Assembly (NCBI RefSeq): GCF_035474595.1
Contig: NZ_DATIND010000085.1
Span: 1-64,000, forward strand
Reading direction: 5' to 3'
Length of the DNA: 64,000 nucleotides
Origin: Longimicrobium sp.
GTDB lineage: Bacteria > Gemmatimonadota > Gemmatimonadetes > Longimicrobiales > Longimicrobiaceae
In this document: positions 8,471 through 16,416 of the stretch, one piece after another
Position numbering within the stretch: the stretch's first letter is position 1
How the letters are laid out: every line of letters begins with the position of its first letter
Position numbers and translations under genes: made by a program
Notes under the pieces: model-generated
Databases searched by the model: none
What the model was told of the DNA's origin: nothing
What the model saw: only the letters and a program-made list of their open reading frames with translations

Positions 8471-8536
8471 GCCGCCGCATCGCGCCCTCTCCGGCCGGCC
8501 GAGGCCGTCCACCTCTCCCGTACCGGGAGAGGTAGC
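8471..8536. repeat. 66-bp repeat C, copy 1
   Basis: It begins GCCGCCGCATCGCGCCCTCT and ends with the dyad CTCTCCCGTACCGGGAGAG. It is nearly identical to 33591-33656. It lies in the 416-nt gap between the TetR gene and the protease-like gene. The rest of that gap holds tandem repeats and a CTCTCCCGTACCGGGAGAG-like dyad near 8610-8650, and no gene. Confidence 0.85.
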
Positions 8537-8727
8537 CATCAGGCATCCCCGGCACGGGGAAGCTTTTGCGTGAGCAGAGGCTGCAGGGTGCGCCCGTGCT
8601 GGACAGCCCCCTCGCCCGGTACGGGAGAGGGCGAGCGCTCTAAAACGCGGGGAGAGGGCGGCGCGAGCGCAGGAGCGACGCCCACCGAGCGTTCCCGCGG
8701 TTTGTCGATCCCCATCCCCCCAAAGCA

Positions 8728-8777
8728 GAAGTGCGGGAGCGCTTTCGCACTCCCGCACTTCCGCACTCCCGCACTTT
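8728..8777. terminator. Hairpin built from AGTGCGGG repeats after the protease-like gene
   Basis: GAAGTGCGGGAG (8728-8739) pairs with CTCCCGCACTTC (8750-8761), and a further unit follows. It lies just 3' of the minus-strand gene that stops at 8782. It may end that transcript, although no T tract is present. Confidence 0.5.
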
Positions 8778-8781
8778 GGTG

Positions 8782-11700
8782 TTAGAAGCCCGGCTGGAAG
8801 CTGAACTGCCAGTGCCAGTGGGTCGGCCGGTCGAAGGCGTTCACGTAGTCGGCTTCCACGATGATGTAGCCGAACAGGTTCATTCGCGCGCCCACGCCGC
8901 CGCTGGTCAGGAACCCGCGCTGCGAAAGGTCGGTGCCCAGGCCGCGCTCGAAGTTCAGGTGCGTGGTGACGATGCTGCCGTCGCTCGCCTGCAGCTTGCC
9001 CCACGCGGCGCCGGCGTCCAGGAAGGTGAACACCTCCACCGGCGGCACCTGCACCGAGCCGCGCACCGGGTTGCGGATCAGCGGCAGGCGCAGCTCCACG
9101 TTCCCCACCGCCATGCGGCTGCCGAACAGCGCCTGGAACACGTCGCAGTCTGGCCCCGTTCCCGAGCTCTCGAGCTCGGCCAGGCAGTCGTTCTGCACGC
9201 TCCCGTAGCCGTAGCCGCGCAGCAGCGAGGGATAGCCCAGGAACACCGCGCTGGGGACGGCCTCGTCGCGCCCGTAGCGCCCGAAGTGCAGCGCCCGCAC
9301 GGCCAGCGTCACCGGCCGCGCCAGGAAGTAGCGCCGGTAGTCGGCCGTCACCGAGTTGTAGTGCAGGTCGCCGATGGTGGGCGCGAACTCGAAGCGGTAG
9401 CGCTGCCCCACCATGGGGCTGGTGTAGCCGTTCAGCGCGTTGTCGTACACCAGCGCCGCCGTGCCCTCGGCCAGGTTCCACGACCCCAGGCTCTGCTTGC
9501 TCTCCTGGTAGTCGATCACCACCGAGCCGCTGGGGTCGTAGGTGTAGTCGCGGATCTGCAGGTCCTGCGTGATCCGCCGCACCCCGCCCGCCAGCTCCAC
9601 CCGCTGCACCCGCGAGAACGGGTACTGCACGATCCCGTAGGCGCTGTTGTCGAAGTAGCGGTAGACCACCAGCTGATCGTGCAGGTTCCCCGCGTCGTCG
9701 AAGCCCTGCTGCACGCCGCCGGCGATGTACGGCAGCCGCTGCACGCTGGCGCCCCAGTTCCAGCGGTGCTTCTGGTTCAGGTACACCACGTTGCCGCCGA
9801 TCTCGTCCAGCTGCCCCTGCGCCTGGATGGTGCCGTAGATGGTGTGGTAGCCCAGCACGTCGCTGAAGATGCCGCCCACCCCGCCGTACACCCCGCCGCG
9901 CGCGTACGGCCCGCTGGACGCGGCCGCGCCCACCGTGGGCTGCCCCAGGTAGTCCAGCGACAGCCGCGGGCGGTACGGCGCCACCGCGTAGGTGGCCGGC
10001 GCCTCGGGCTCGGGACGGCCGAACACCGGGTCGTGGATCAGCGCGTACACCCGGTTGTACGCCGGCTCCACCGGGCGCGGGCTGGGCGGCAGCAGCGACG
10101 GCAGCGGCTCGCCGTTGGCGGCCAGCTGCGGCGTCTCGGGCGCCGTGCCCGCCAGCTGCGCGGGGTTGGCGATGGTGTAGATGTTGTACGAGTTGTGCTC
10201 GTACACCGTGAACACCAGCCGGTCGGCGCGCGTGGCCGACGAGATGGCCGGGCTCAGGTTGGTGATGCCGCTGACCCCCGTGAACAGCTTGGTCACCTGC
10301 GTGAGCGAGCCGCCGTTCAGGTCGGTGCGGTACACGTTGGCGATGCCGGTACGGTCGCTGATGAAGTACAGCCCCGACCCGTCGCGCGCCCACTGCGGGT
10401 TGATGTTCTTTCCCGCCTCGGTCCCCGCCAGCACGCGCGTCTGCCCGCTGGCCCAGTCCATCACCGCCAGCCGGTAGTTGCCGTAGGTCAGCGCGGTCAC
10501 GTCGGTGCCCGCGTCGGTCACGTACGCCAGCGTGCGGCCGTCGGGGCTGAACGCGGGCTGCATCTGCGCGGCCTTGTCGTTGGTCAGCTGCCGCGTCTGC
10601 CCGGTGTTCAGGTCTACCGCGTACAGGTCGCTGATCCCACCCTTCAGCCCCGAGACCACCACCGTGTTCCCGTCGGCCGTGAAGGTGGGATTGCTGATCT
10701 CGCCCACCCCCGGGATCTCGTACTCGCGGGTGATACGCGCCGACTGGATGTCGAGCAGCACCACCACGTCGTGGGCCTTGCGCAGCGCCGAGAAGGCGAA
10801 GCGCCGCTGGTCGGGCGACCACGCGCCCGCCGAGTTGATGAAGCGCAAGGAGCCGAAGTGCGGGTCCAGCGCCGTGCCGTGCACCAGCCGGCGCACCACC
10901 CGCCCCGTCTCCGCGTCGCCCAGGTACAGCTCGATGTCCAGCAGGTTCAGCGTGCTGAGGAAGGCGAACTGGCGCCCGTCGGGCGATACCGAGGGCGACA
11001 CGTTGTAGCCGCCGCGCCGGTCGCGGCTCACCACCAGCGGCGTGGCCGTCTCGCGCGCCTCGCGCTGCTGGGTCAGCAGCGGCAGGTAGGTGCGGCGGAT
11101 GGAGTCGTGCCAGTCCTTGATGATCTGGTCAAGGTCCGAGTTCAGGATGCGCGTGAACGCGTCCTCGTACGGCACCCCCTGGCCCACCTGCTTCAGGATC
11201 TGCCCGATCGCCGCGTCGCCCCAGCGCCCGCCGATGTACGCCCACAGCGCCTGCCCCCAGCGGTAGGGGAAGAAGCGCGGGTCGTAGTTCAGCTGCCCCT
11301 GCGTGGGCAGGTTGTTGGTCAGCGCGGCGTCGCGCAGCCACATGGCCGTGTTGGGGTCCACGGGGCCGATGGAGAGGTACTCGGCCATTCCCTCGATGAA
11401 CCAGAGCGGCGCGTTGAAGCGCGCGGCCGCCGCCTCCAGCCCGCCGCCGGCGCGCCCCAGCCCGGTGATGTCGTACTGGAAGGCGTGCACCAGCTCGTGC
11501 CCCAGCACGTGGTCGGTCTCCGCGTACGGCCCGGCGAAGGGAAGGATCACGCGCTGCTTGAAGACCTCGGTCACGCCGCCGGTGCCCTCGCCGATCTCGC
11601 CCTGCAGCGCCGAGGTCTGCTGGAACTCGGGCGAGCTGGCGTACAGGATCACCGGCTGGCGCGCCTCGAACTCGTGGTCCAGGATGCGCGAGTAGCGGGC

Positions 11701-11922
11701 GTACCACCGCTCGGCCATCCGGCTGGCGTCGCGCGCGGCCGCCTCCTCCTCGGGGTAGAAGTAGATGTCGAAGTGCGGGGTCCGCAGGATGCGGAAGTCG
11801 AAGGTCCGGTACTGGACCTTGTTCTGCCCGAAGTACTGGGCCTGGGCCTGCGGCGCCGCGAGCGCGGCCACTGCGGCCACCGCGGCGGCCAACAGCGCGG
11901 ACCTGCGGACGATGGGGACCAT
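8782..11922 (-). CDS. Secreted gluzincin-like metalloprotease with beta-propeller and surface beta-barrel
   Basis: A 1046-aa exported protein. The signal peptide is MVPIVRRSALLAAAVAAVAA with cleavage near AQA-Q29. A gluzincin-type peptidase domain follows: GHELVHAFQYD (H142, E143, H146), with the third zinc ligand in WFIEGMAEYL (E177 or E181). Next come WD40/TolB-like PD40 repeats (SPDGRQFAFL, SPDGRTLAYVTD, ARDGSGLYFISD). The C-terminal third is rich in alternating Tyr, Arg and Gly strands and ends in F, like an Omp85/surface-antigen barrel. It is predicted to sit at the outer membrane. The start is the ATG after GGAAGGAGCACC. A second protein of the same layout is at 39409-42399. The substrate is unknown. 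Confidence 0.85.
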   Translation of the reverse strand: MVPIVRRSALLAAAVAAVAALAAPQAQAQYFGQNKVQYRTFDFRILRTPHFDIYFYPEEEAAARDASRMAERWYARYSRILDHEFEARQPVILYASSPEFQQTSALQGEIGEGTGGVTEVFKQRVILPFAGPYAETDHVLGHELVHAFQYDITGLGRAGGGLEAAAARFNAPLWFIEGMAEYLSIGPVDPNTAMWLRDAALTNNLPTQGQLNYDPRFFPYRWGQALWAYIGGRWGDAAIGQILKQVGQGVPYEDAFTRILNSDLDQIIKDWHDSIRRTYLPLLTQQREARETATPLVVSRDRRGGYNVSPSVSPDGRQFAFLSTLNLLDIELYLGDAETGRVVRRLVHGTALDPHFGSLRFINSAGAWSPDQRRFAFSALRKAHDVVVLLDIQSARITREYEIPGVGEISNPTFTADGNTVVVSGLKGGISDLYAVDLNTGQTRQLTNDKAAQMQPAFSPDGRTLAYVTDAGTDVTALTYGNYRLAVMDWASGQTRVLAGTEAGKNINPQWARDGSGLYFISDRTGIANVYRTDLNGGSLTQVTKLFTGVSGITNLSPAISSATRADRLVFTVYEHNSYNIYTIANPAQLAGTAPETPQLAANGEPLPSLLPPSPRPVEPAYNRVYALIHDPVFGRPEPEAPATYAVAPYRPRLSLDYLGQPTVGAAASSGPYARGGVYGGVGGIFSDVLGYHTIYGTIQAQGQLDEIGGNVVYLNQKHRWNWGASVQRLPYIAGGVQQGFDDAGNLHDQLVVYRYFDNSAYGIVQYPFSRVQRVELAGGVRRITQDLQIRDYTYDPSGSVVIDYQESKQSLGSWNLAEGTAALVYDNALNGYTSPMVGQRYRFEFAPTIGDLHYNSVTADYRRYFLARPVTLAVRALHFGRYGRDEAVPSAVFLGYPSLLRGYGYGSVQNDCLAELESSGTGPDCDVFQALFGSRMAVGNVELRLPLIRNPVRGSVQVPPVEVFTFLDAGAAWGKLQASDGSIVTTHLNFERGLGTDLSQRGFLTSGGVGARMNLFGYIIVEADYVNAFDRPTHWHWQFSFQPGF

Positions 11923-12138
11923 CGGTGCTCCTTCCACCCCAGCCGGCGTGTGGTTTGGACGTCCATGGAAAGTAGGGTCCGCGCGGGGCGGGCCGGGGCA
12001 GGGAGCGGGCGTCCGTCCGCACCTGCTCGTCACAACGTCTATCCGCGGGGGCTTCTGACGTGGCCGATGCGGCCTGACGCCTTGCGTCTGCCCGGCCGAG
12101 CCCCGTTTCCTTCGAATCTACCGACTTTATTCCCGGAC

Positions 12139-12306
12139 CTACCGTCGCTGCGCCGGCGCGGGCGGCGGGGCCACCGGCTCGGCCGCCACCGGGGCGCCGT
12201 CGTCCAGCAGGCGGGTGAGCCCCCACAGCAGCAGCGCCAGCACGATCAACCCGGCGATCCACGGCCATGCGCCCGGACGGCGCGGCCGCGCTTCGGCTGC
12301 TTCCAC
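12139..12306 (-). CDS. Small single-pass membrane protein
   Basis: A 55-aa frame starting at GTG 12306, with GGAGAG eight nt upstream. An Arg-rich N-terminus (EAAEARPRRPGAWPW) precedes one hydrophobic helix (WIAGLIVLALLLWGLTRLL, about residues 16-34) and an Ala/Pro-rich tail (APVAAEPVAPPPAPAQRR). The charge bias suggests N-in topology with the Pro-rich tail outside. It is not recognised. Its support is the ribosome binding site, the helix and codon bias; the gene is short enough to be a chance frame. Confidence 0.5.
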   Translation of the reverse strand: MEAAEARPRRPGAWPWIAGLIVLALLLWGLTRLLDDGAPVAAEPVAPPPAPAQRR

Positions 12307-12723
12307 CTGGCGTGCTCTCCGGTGCGGGCGGACGAACGGCTCCCGTGCCCGGCGGCACGGGTGCGCCGCCGGGTGGAACCCCCGGGGAACGCACGGATCG
12401 TGCCCTGCGCGGAACCGTGTTTCCCAGCGAAAACGCCCCTCCAAGCGCCGATCGGCGCGCGCGGCGTTCCCCCCGGCGCGTCTCCGGAACGGCACCTCGC
12501 GCGGCACGTTTCCATGAGGGATGACACGCGAGCGGCGCCGCACCCTCGTCCCCCCGTCTTCCGGGTGAAACCAGTCGCCGGGATGGACCCGGGATGTCGA
12601 TGCCGGGGCGCGGCGGGACGGTTGGCGCCGAGTGGTCCGGCGCTTGCTCGCGCCGCAGGGGTGACGTGTAGCGGGGCGGAACGAGCGTCCCGTGGCGAGA
12701 CGAGCCAAGGGAGGCGGGTGGAC
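12307..12723. other. 417-nt gap with no gene
   Basis: Only one small dyad stands out, CCCGTGCC CGGC GGCACGGG (12342-12361). The sequence separates the divergent 55-aa and 179-aa genes and must contain promoters for both, but I can point to none with confidence. Confidence 0.5.
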
Positions 12724-13263
12724 GTGGACGCGACCGGGAACGAACAGGAGATGGCGGAGCGCGAAGAGCGGGCGCAGCACGCGCTGGAGGCATTCCGCGA
12801 GCGGCGGCGGCGCCGGCGCGCGGACGACACCTGGTTCGGCAGCGCCGAGGGGCTTCTGGCCGCGGAAGACGCCGAGCTCGACGCGGCCACCGTTGCGCGG
12901 CGGCGGATGGACGTGGTCGAGGAGGCGCAGGCCGAGGGGATGTCGCCGGAGCTGGCGGAGATGATGTACGACATCGCGCGCGAGGAGGGGCTGGACCCGG
13001 CGCTGGCGCACGAGCTGGTGCGCTCCGGCCTGGGCGTGGCGCCCCCGCCCGAGGGCGTGGTGAACGCGGCCGAGCAGCCCTCGAGCGACAAGTACTATCC
13101 CACCTGGCTCCTCCCGGCCACCGCGCCCGACGACGTGCTGCGCGAGCGGATGCTGCGCCTCTCCTTCCGCCGCATGCGCGGCAAGCTGGAGGCGCACAGC
13201 GACCCGGTGGAGGCCTTCCGCGCCTACGCGCGCGAGCCGGACGTGGGGCTGCACGGCTTCTAG
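12724..13263 (+). CDS. Conserved-looking charged helical protein of unknown function
   Basis: A 179-aa soluble, strongly acidic and basic helical protein with no signal peptide or membrane segment. The N-terminal 90 residues are charged (EMAEREERAQHALEAFRERR) and the middle reads LAEMMYDIAREEGLDPALAH. The C-terminal part has YYPTWLLPATAPDDVLRERM and ends GLHGF. The GTG at 12724 was chosen because GGAGG (12710-12714) is 9 nt upstream; GTG 12718 and ATG 12751 are alternatives. I do not recognise the family. A 13-bp tandem repeat begins right at the stop codon. Confidence 0.75.
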   Translation: MDATGNEQEMAEREERAQHALEAFRERRRRRRADDTWFGSAEGLLAAEDAELDAATVARRRMDVVEEAQAEGMSPELAEMMYDIAREEGLDPALAHELVRSGLGVAPPPEGVVNAAEQPSSDKYYPTWLLPATAPDDVLRERMLRLSFRRMRGKLEAHSDPVEAFRAYAREPDVGLHGF

Positions 13264-13300
13264 GGGACAGGTTACAGGGGACAGGTTACAGGGGACAGGG
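13262..13300. repeat. 13-bp tandem repeat (GGGGACAGGTTACA) at a stop codon
   Basis: The unit GTTACAGGGGACA repeats about three times, starting within the TAG stop of the preceding gene. A related inverted motif (CCTGTCCCCTATCCCCTGTC) lies at 19073-19102. Confidence 0.8.
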
Positions 13301-13349
13301 ACGGCCGGGTGGCGGCGATCCCCGCCGAAGCGCCGCGATGCCGCCGGGC

Positions 13350-13398
13350 GAGTCCGCGAAGGCGGACTTCGGGCCGTTGTTGCCGCGAATTCATTCGC
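13350..13398 (-). repeat. Bipartite palindromic repeat, family A (copy A1)
   Basis: On the minus strand it reads GCGAATGAATTCGCGG, CAACAACGGCCCGA, then AGTCCGCCTTCGCGGACTC. That is two short palindromes joined by a conserved linker. It lies between the 12724 gene and the helicase. Other copies are at 15418, 29433, 35403, 43849 and 52693. Confidence 0.9.
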
Positions 13399-13535
13399 CC
13401 TCCCCGCCCCGGAGCGAATCCCCCTGTTGTCCCGCCCGGCGCGGGCGGCGACATTGTCGTCCCCCCGGCGCGCCGGGCGATGACACTGGGCAAGATCCAG
13501 CATCTACATACAGCATTTCAGCCGGAGACGGGAAC

Positions 13536-15281
13536 GTGTCGGACGAGACGGAAATCGCCGGGGTGGCGGAAGAGGAGACCGCGCAGGCGGCCGGGTTCGG
13601 TGACCTGGGGCTGGCCCCCGAGCTGCTGGCCGCGCTGGACGCGCTGGGGTACGAGGAGCCCACGCCCATCCAGGTGCAGGCCATCCCCCTTCTCCTGGAA
13701 GGCCGCGACGTGATCGGCCGGGCGGCCACGGGAACGGGGAAGACGGCGGCCTTCGCCCTTCCCCTGGTTCAGCGCATCGACCCCGAGGGCGGGGTGCAGG
13801 CGCTGATCCTGGCCCCCACCCGCGAGCTGGCGGTGCAGGTGGCCGAGGCCACGCACCGCTACGGCTCGCGCCGGGGGATCCGCGTGCTCGCGGTCTACGG
13901 CGGGCAGGCCATCGACCGGCAGCTGCGCGAGCTGCGGCGCGGCGTGCACATCGTGGTGGGCACGCCGGGGCGCATCCTGGACCACATCCGCCGGCGCTCG
14001 CTGGACCTGTCCCGCGTCTGCAACGTGGTGCTCGACGAGGCCGACGAGATGCTGGACATGGGGTTCATCGAGGACATCGACACCATCCTCGAGGAAACCC
14101 CGCCGGAGCGGCAGACGGCGCTCTTCTCGGCCACCTTCCCGCCGCGCATCCAGGAGCTGGCCGACCGGCACATGCGCGAGCCGGTGCGCGTGACCGTCCG
14201 CCAGGAGAAGCTGGAGACGCCGCTGGTCCGCCAGGTGGCCTACGTCGTCCCCCGCCCCTACAAGCTCGAGGCGCTGACGCGCATCCTGGACCTCGAAGCT
14301 CCGACGTCGGCCATCCTCTTCTGCCGCACGCGCAACGAGGTGGACGAGCTGACCGAGGCGCTGCAGGTGCGCGGCTACCGCCCCGAGGCGCTGCACGGCG
14401 GGCTGAACCAGGCGCAGCGCGACCGGGTGATGAAGAAGTTCCGCGACGGCACCGCCGACCTGCTGATTGCCACCGACGTGGCGGCGCGCGGGCTGGACGT
14501 GGAGCACGTGAGCCACGTGATCAACTACGACATCCCGCAGACGCCCGAGGTGTACGTGCACCGCATCGGGCGCACGGGGCGCGCGGGGCGCGAGGGCACG
14601 GCCATCACCCTGGCCCAGCCGCGCGAGCAGTTCCTGCTGCGCGGCATCGAGCGCGAGGTGCGGCAGCCCATCGAGCGGGCGCGCGTTCCCACCGTGGCCG
14701 ACCTGCGCGCGCGGCGGCTGGAGCTGATGCGCGCCGCGCTGGTGGAGACGCTGGAGGGCGAGGACGATTACGAGGCCTACCGCGAGGCGGTGATCCTGCC
14801 GCTCTCCGAGCAGTTCGACCCGCTCGACATTGCCGCGGCGGCCACCAAGCTGGCGGCCGACGCCACGCGCGGCGAGGAGCCGGAGAACGAGGTGGAGATC
14901 CCGCAGTGGGACGAGCGCCGCCCCCCGCGCGACCGCGAGCGCGGCGCGCGCGACGAGGGGCGCGGCCCGCGCGGGCGGCAGGACCGCTTCGACGGCGGCG
15001 GACCGCCGCGCGGGCGGCGGCCGGACGGCGGCGGGCGGGGCGGGATGACGCGGCTGTTCATCAGCGTGGGGCGCCGCCGCGGCATCCGCCCGGGCGACAT
15101 CGTGGGCGCCATCGCCGGCGAGGCCCGCATCCCCGGCGAGGGGATCGGCGCCATCGAGATCGCCGACCAGTTCACCATCGTGGAAGTCGCGAACGAGTTC
15201 GCCGACCAGGTGCTGCGCGCGATGAGCAACGCCACGATCAAGGGCCGCCCGGTGAGCATCCGGCCGGCGCGGGAAAGCTGA
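13536..15281 (+). CDS. deaD: DEAD-box ATP-dependent RNA helicase with DbpA-type C-terminal domain
   Basis: A 581-aa RNA helicase of the DeaD/CsdA type, which remodels structured RNA in ribosome assembly and cold adaptation. All core motifs are present: Q motif (FGDLGLAPEL...PTPIQ), Walker A ATGTGKT (64-70), PTRELA, TPGR, DEAD (167-170), SAT and HRIGRTGR. A basic, Gly/Arg-rich linker (about 455-503: RDRERGARDEGRGPRG and more) leads to an RRM-like DbpA domain (504-581, starting MTRLFISVGRRRGIRPGDIV) that confers RNA specificity. The GTG at 13536 was chosen because GGAG lies 8 nt upstream. A GAAGTACG tandem array and a strong hairpin follow the stop. Confidence 0.95.
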   Translation: MSDETEIAGVAEEETAQAAGFGDLGLAPELLAALDALGYEEPTPIQVQAIPLLLEGRDVIGRAATGTGKTAAFALPLVQRIDPEGGVQALILAPTRELAVQVAEATHRYGSRRGIRVLAVYGGQAIDRQLRELRRGVHIVVGTPGRILDHIRRRSLDLSRVCNVVLDEADEMLDMGFIEDIDTILEETPPERQTALFSATFPPRIQELADRHMREPVRVTVRQEKLETPLVRQVAYVVPRPYKLEALTRILDLEAPTSAILFCRTRNEVDELTEALQVRGYRPEALHGGLNQAQRDRVMKKFRDGTADLLIATDVAARGLDVEHVSHVINYDIPQTPEVYVHRIGRTGRAGREGTAITLAQPREQFLLRGIEREVRQPIERARVPTVADLRARRLELMRAALVETLEGEDDYEAYREAVILPLSEQFDPLDIAAAATKLAADATRGEEPENEVEIPQWDERRPPRDRERGARDEGRGPRGRQDRFDGGGPPRGRRPDGGGRGGMTRLFISVGRRRGIRPGDIVGAIAGEARIPGEGIGAIEIADQFTIVEVANEFADQVLRAMSNATIKGRPVSIRPARES

Positions 15282-15282
15282 A

Positions 15283-15320
15283 CGGAAGTACGAAAGTACG
15301 GGGAGTACGGAAGTACGAAA
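15283..15320. repeat. 8-bp GAAGTACG tandem array after the helicase stop
   Basis: Units of GGAAGTACG and AAAGTACG begin two bases after the helicase stop codon. They are a variant (GTAC for GTGC) of the arrays near 7.6-8.8 kb. Confidence 0.8.
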
Positions 15321-15322
15321 CG

Positions 15323-15355
15323 GCAGAAGCCTCGCGCGGTCGGCGAGGCTTCTGC
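15323..15355 (+). terminator. Helicase terminator hairpin
   Basis: GCAGAAGCCTCGC and GCGAGGCTTCTGC form a perfect 13-bp stem with a 7-nt loop, 42 nt after the helicase stop. The downstream tract is TTGCTGGCTGGCTCTTC, so this is an imperfect intrinsic terminator. Confidence 0.7.
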
Positions 15356-15417
15356 GTTGCTGGCTGGCTCTTCGCGGCCGCGCAGGCGCCGCCGAAGCCG
15401 CCGCGATGCCGGATGGC

Positions 15418-15463
15418 AGTCCCGCAGGGACTTCGTGCCGTTGTTGCCCCCGAATTCCATTCG
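15418..15463 (-). repeat. Bipartite palindromic repeat, family A (copy A2)
   Basis: A minus-strand copy with compensatory changes: the inner palindrome is AGTCCCTGCGGGACT and the outer one CGAATGGAATTCG. The changed bases keep both stems, which argues that the structure matters. Confidence 0.85.
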
Positions 15464-15469
15464 GGGCCA

Positions 15470-15793
15470 TCAGCTCCCCTGCGGCGCCTTCGGAGTTGGC
15501 GCCGGAGGCTCCGCCGCGGTCGCTTGAGCGGGCGGGGCCGCGGCCGGCGGCTGTGCGGCCGCCGATTGCGGCGCGGGAGCGTTCAGCTGCGCGTAGAAGC
15601 TCTCGGTCGCGTGCATGCGCTCCACGTGGCTGCGCAGCTCGTCCAGCTCGGCCTGCAGCTGCGGCACGCGCGGGTCCTCCAGCATCACCTGCTGCGGAGG
15701 GGGAAGGTCGCGATAGCGCCGCCGGCCGTTGACCGCGCGGGCCACGATGGAGATGCCGATGGCGATGAAGACGAAGTCGATTCCGCCGAACAA
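15470..15793 (-). CDS. Small membrane-anchored coiled-coil protein (paralogue 1)
   Basis: A 107-aa protein starting at TTG 15793. A hydrophobic N-terminal helix (GGIDFVFIAIGISIVARAV, about residues 3-21) is followed by a basic stop-transfer (NGRRRYRD). A heptad-like helix follows (LQAELDELRSHVERMHATES), then FYAQL and a long Ala/Pro/Gln tail. The same ESFYAQL helix occurs in the next gene upstream at 15924-16214, so the two look like a tandem duplication. The TTG start is the least certain part; no clear ribosome binding site precedes it. The function is unknown. Confidence 0.65.
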   Translation of the reverse strand: MFGGIDFVFIAIGISIVARAVNGRRRYRDLPPPQQVMLEDPRVPQLQAELDELRSHVERMHATESFYAQLNAPAPQSAAAQPPAAAPPAQATAAEPPAPTPKAPQGS

Positions 15794-15923
15794 GATCGGG
15801 TGCAGGAAGAGGTTGCTCCGGTCGCGGGCCCGGCGCTGCCGTGCCCGATGGATGCCGCCGATCCGGAACGCCGGGTGGAACGGACAACATAACGTGCCCG
15901 GTGCCCGTCCGGGGAGCCCGGCG

Positions 15924-16214
15924 TCAGGCGCGGGGCGGCGCGGCCTGCGCGGAGGGCGCCTGCAGCTGCGCGTAGAACGACTCCGCGGCGCGCAGGCGCT
16001 CCACCTGCGTCCGCAGCTCGTCCACCTCCGCCTGCAGGCGCAGCACCTCCGCGGTCGGCACGGCGGCCGGGGGCGGCGGCGGCGCGAGCTGGGCCGGCTG
16101 CCGGGGCCCGCGCACCCGCGCCACCGCGGTGCCGATGCTGCGGATCACGATCCCCGCGCTCGCGGCGAGCACGGGGAAAAGCGCCAGGAAGAACCAGGGC
16201 GGTGGATCGGCCAT
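15924..16214 (-). CDS. Small membrane-anchored coiled-coil protein (paralogue 2)
   Basis: A 96-aa protein, ATG at 16214. The N-terminal helix PWFFLALFPVLAASAGIVIR (about residues 6-25) is followed by a Pro-rich spacer (AQLAPPPPPAAVP). Its coiled coil reads LQAEVDELRTQVERLRAAES, then FYAQLQAP. It is collinear with the 15470-15793 product: TM helix, linker, coiled coil, Ala/Pro tail. The helical segments agree at most positions. It is probably a membrane-attached oligomeric scaffold of some sort, but this is only inference. Confidence 0.75.
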   Translation of the reverse strand: MADPPPWFFLALFPVLAASAGIVIRSIGTAVARVRGPRQPAQLAPPPPPAAVPTAEVLRLQAEVDELRTQVERLRAAESFYAQLQAPSAQAAPPRA

Positions 16215-16314
16215 CGTCGTTGCTCGGGGTGCGGGTGAGACGGATCGGGCGATGCATCTACGGGCGCTCGCGGAAAAAGGATTCGGGTGATCCGGCATCC
16301 CCCAAAGAAATGTC

Positions 16315-16391
16315 TTACGCGGAGGTCGCGGAGGACGCAGAGGAAGCGCCGTGTGCGATGAGTTCTCTGCGTCTCCGCGGCTCCGCGTGAG
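16315..16391. repeat. Family D hairpin ending CTCCGCGTGAGA
   Basis: TTACGCGGAGGTCGCGGAGG and the later TCTGCGTCTCCGCGG form an inverted repeat just before the GH13 gene. The right end CTCCGCGTGAGA recurs at 43973-44013 and, as CTCCGTGTGAGA or similar, at 47573-47650 and 50921-50994. Confidence 0.75.
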
Positions 16392-16416
16392 ACCCAATCG
16401 GTTCAGGAGCCTGTAG

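Noticed and set aside
8731-12700. An uninterrupted frame of about 4 kb joining on to the 12724 gene
   Set aside because: Everything before about 12724 is antisense to the protease-like gene and has the shadow composition; only the last 179 codons look like a protein.
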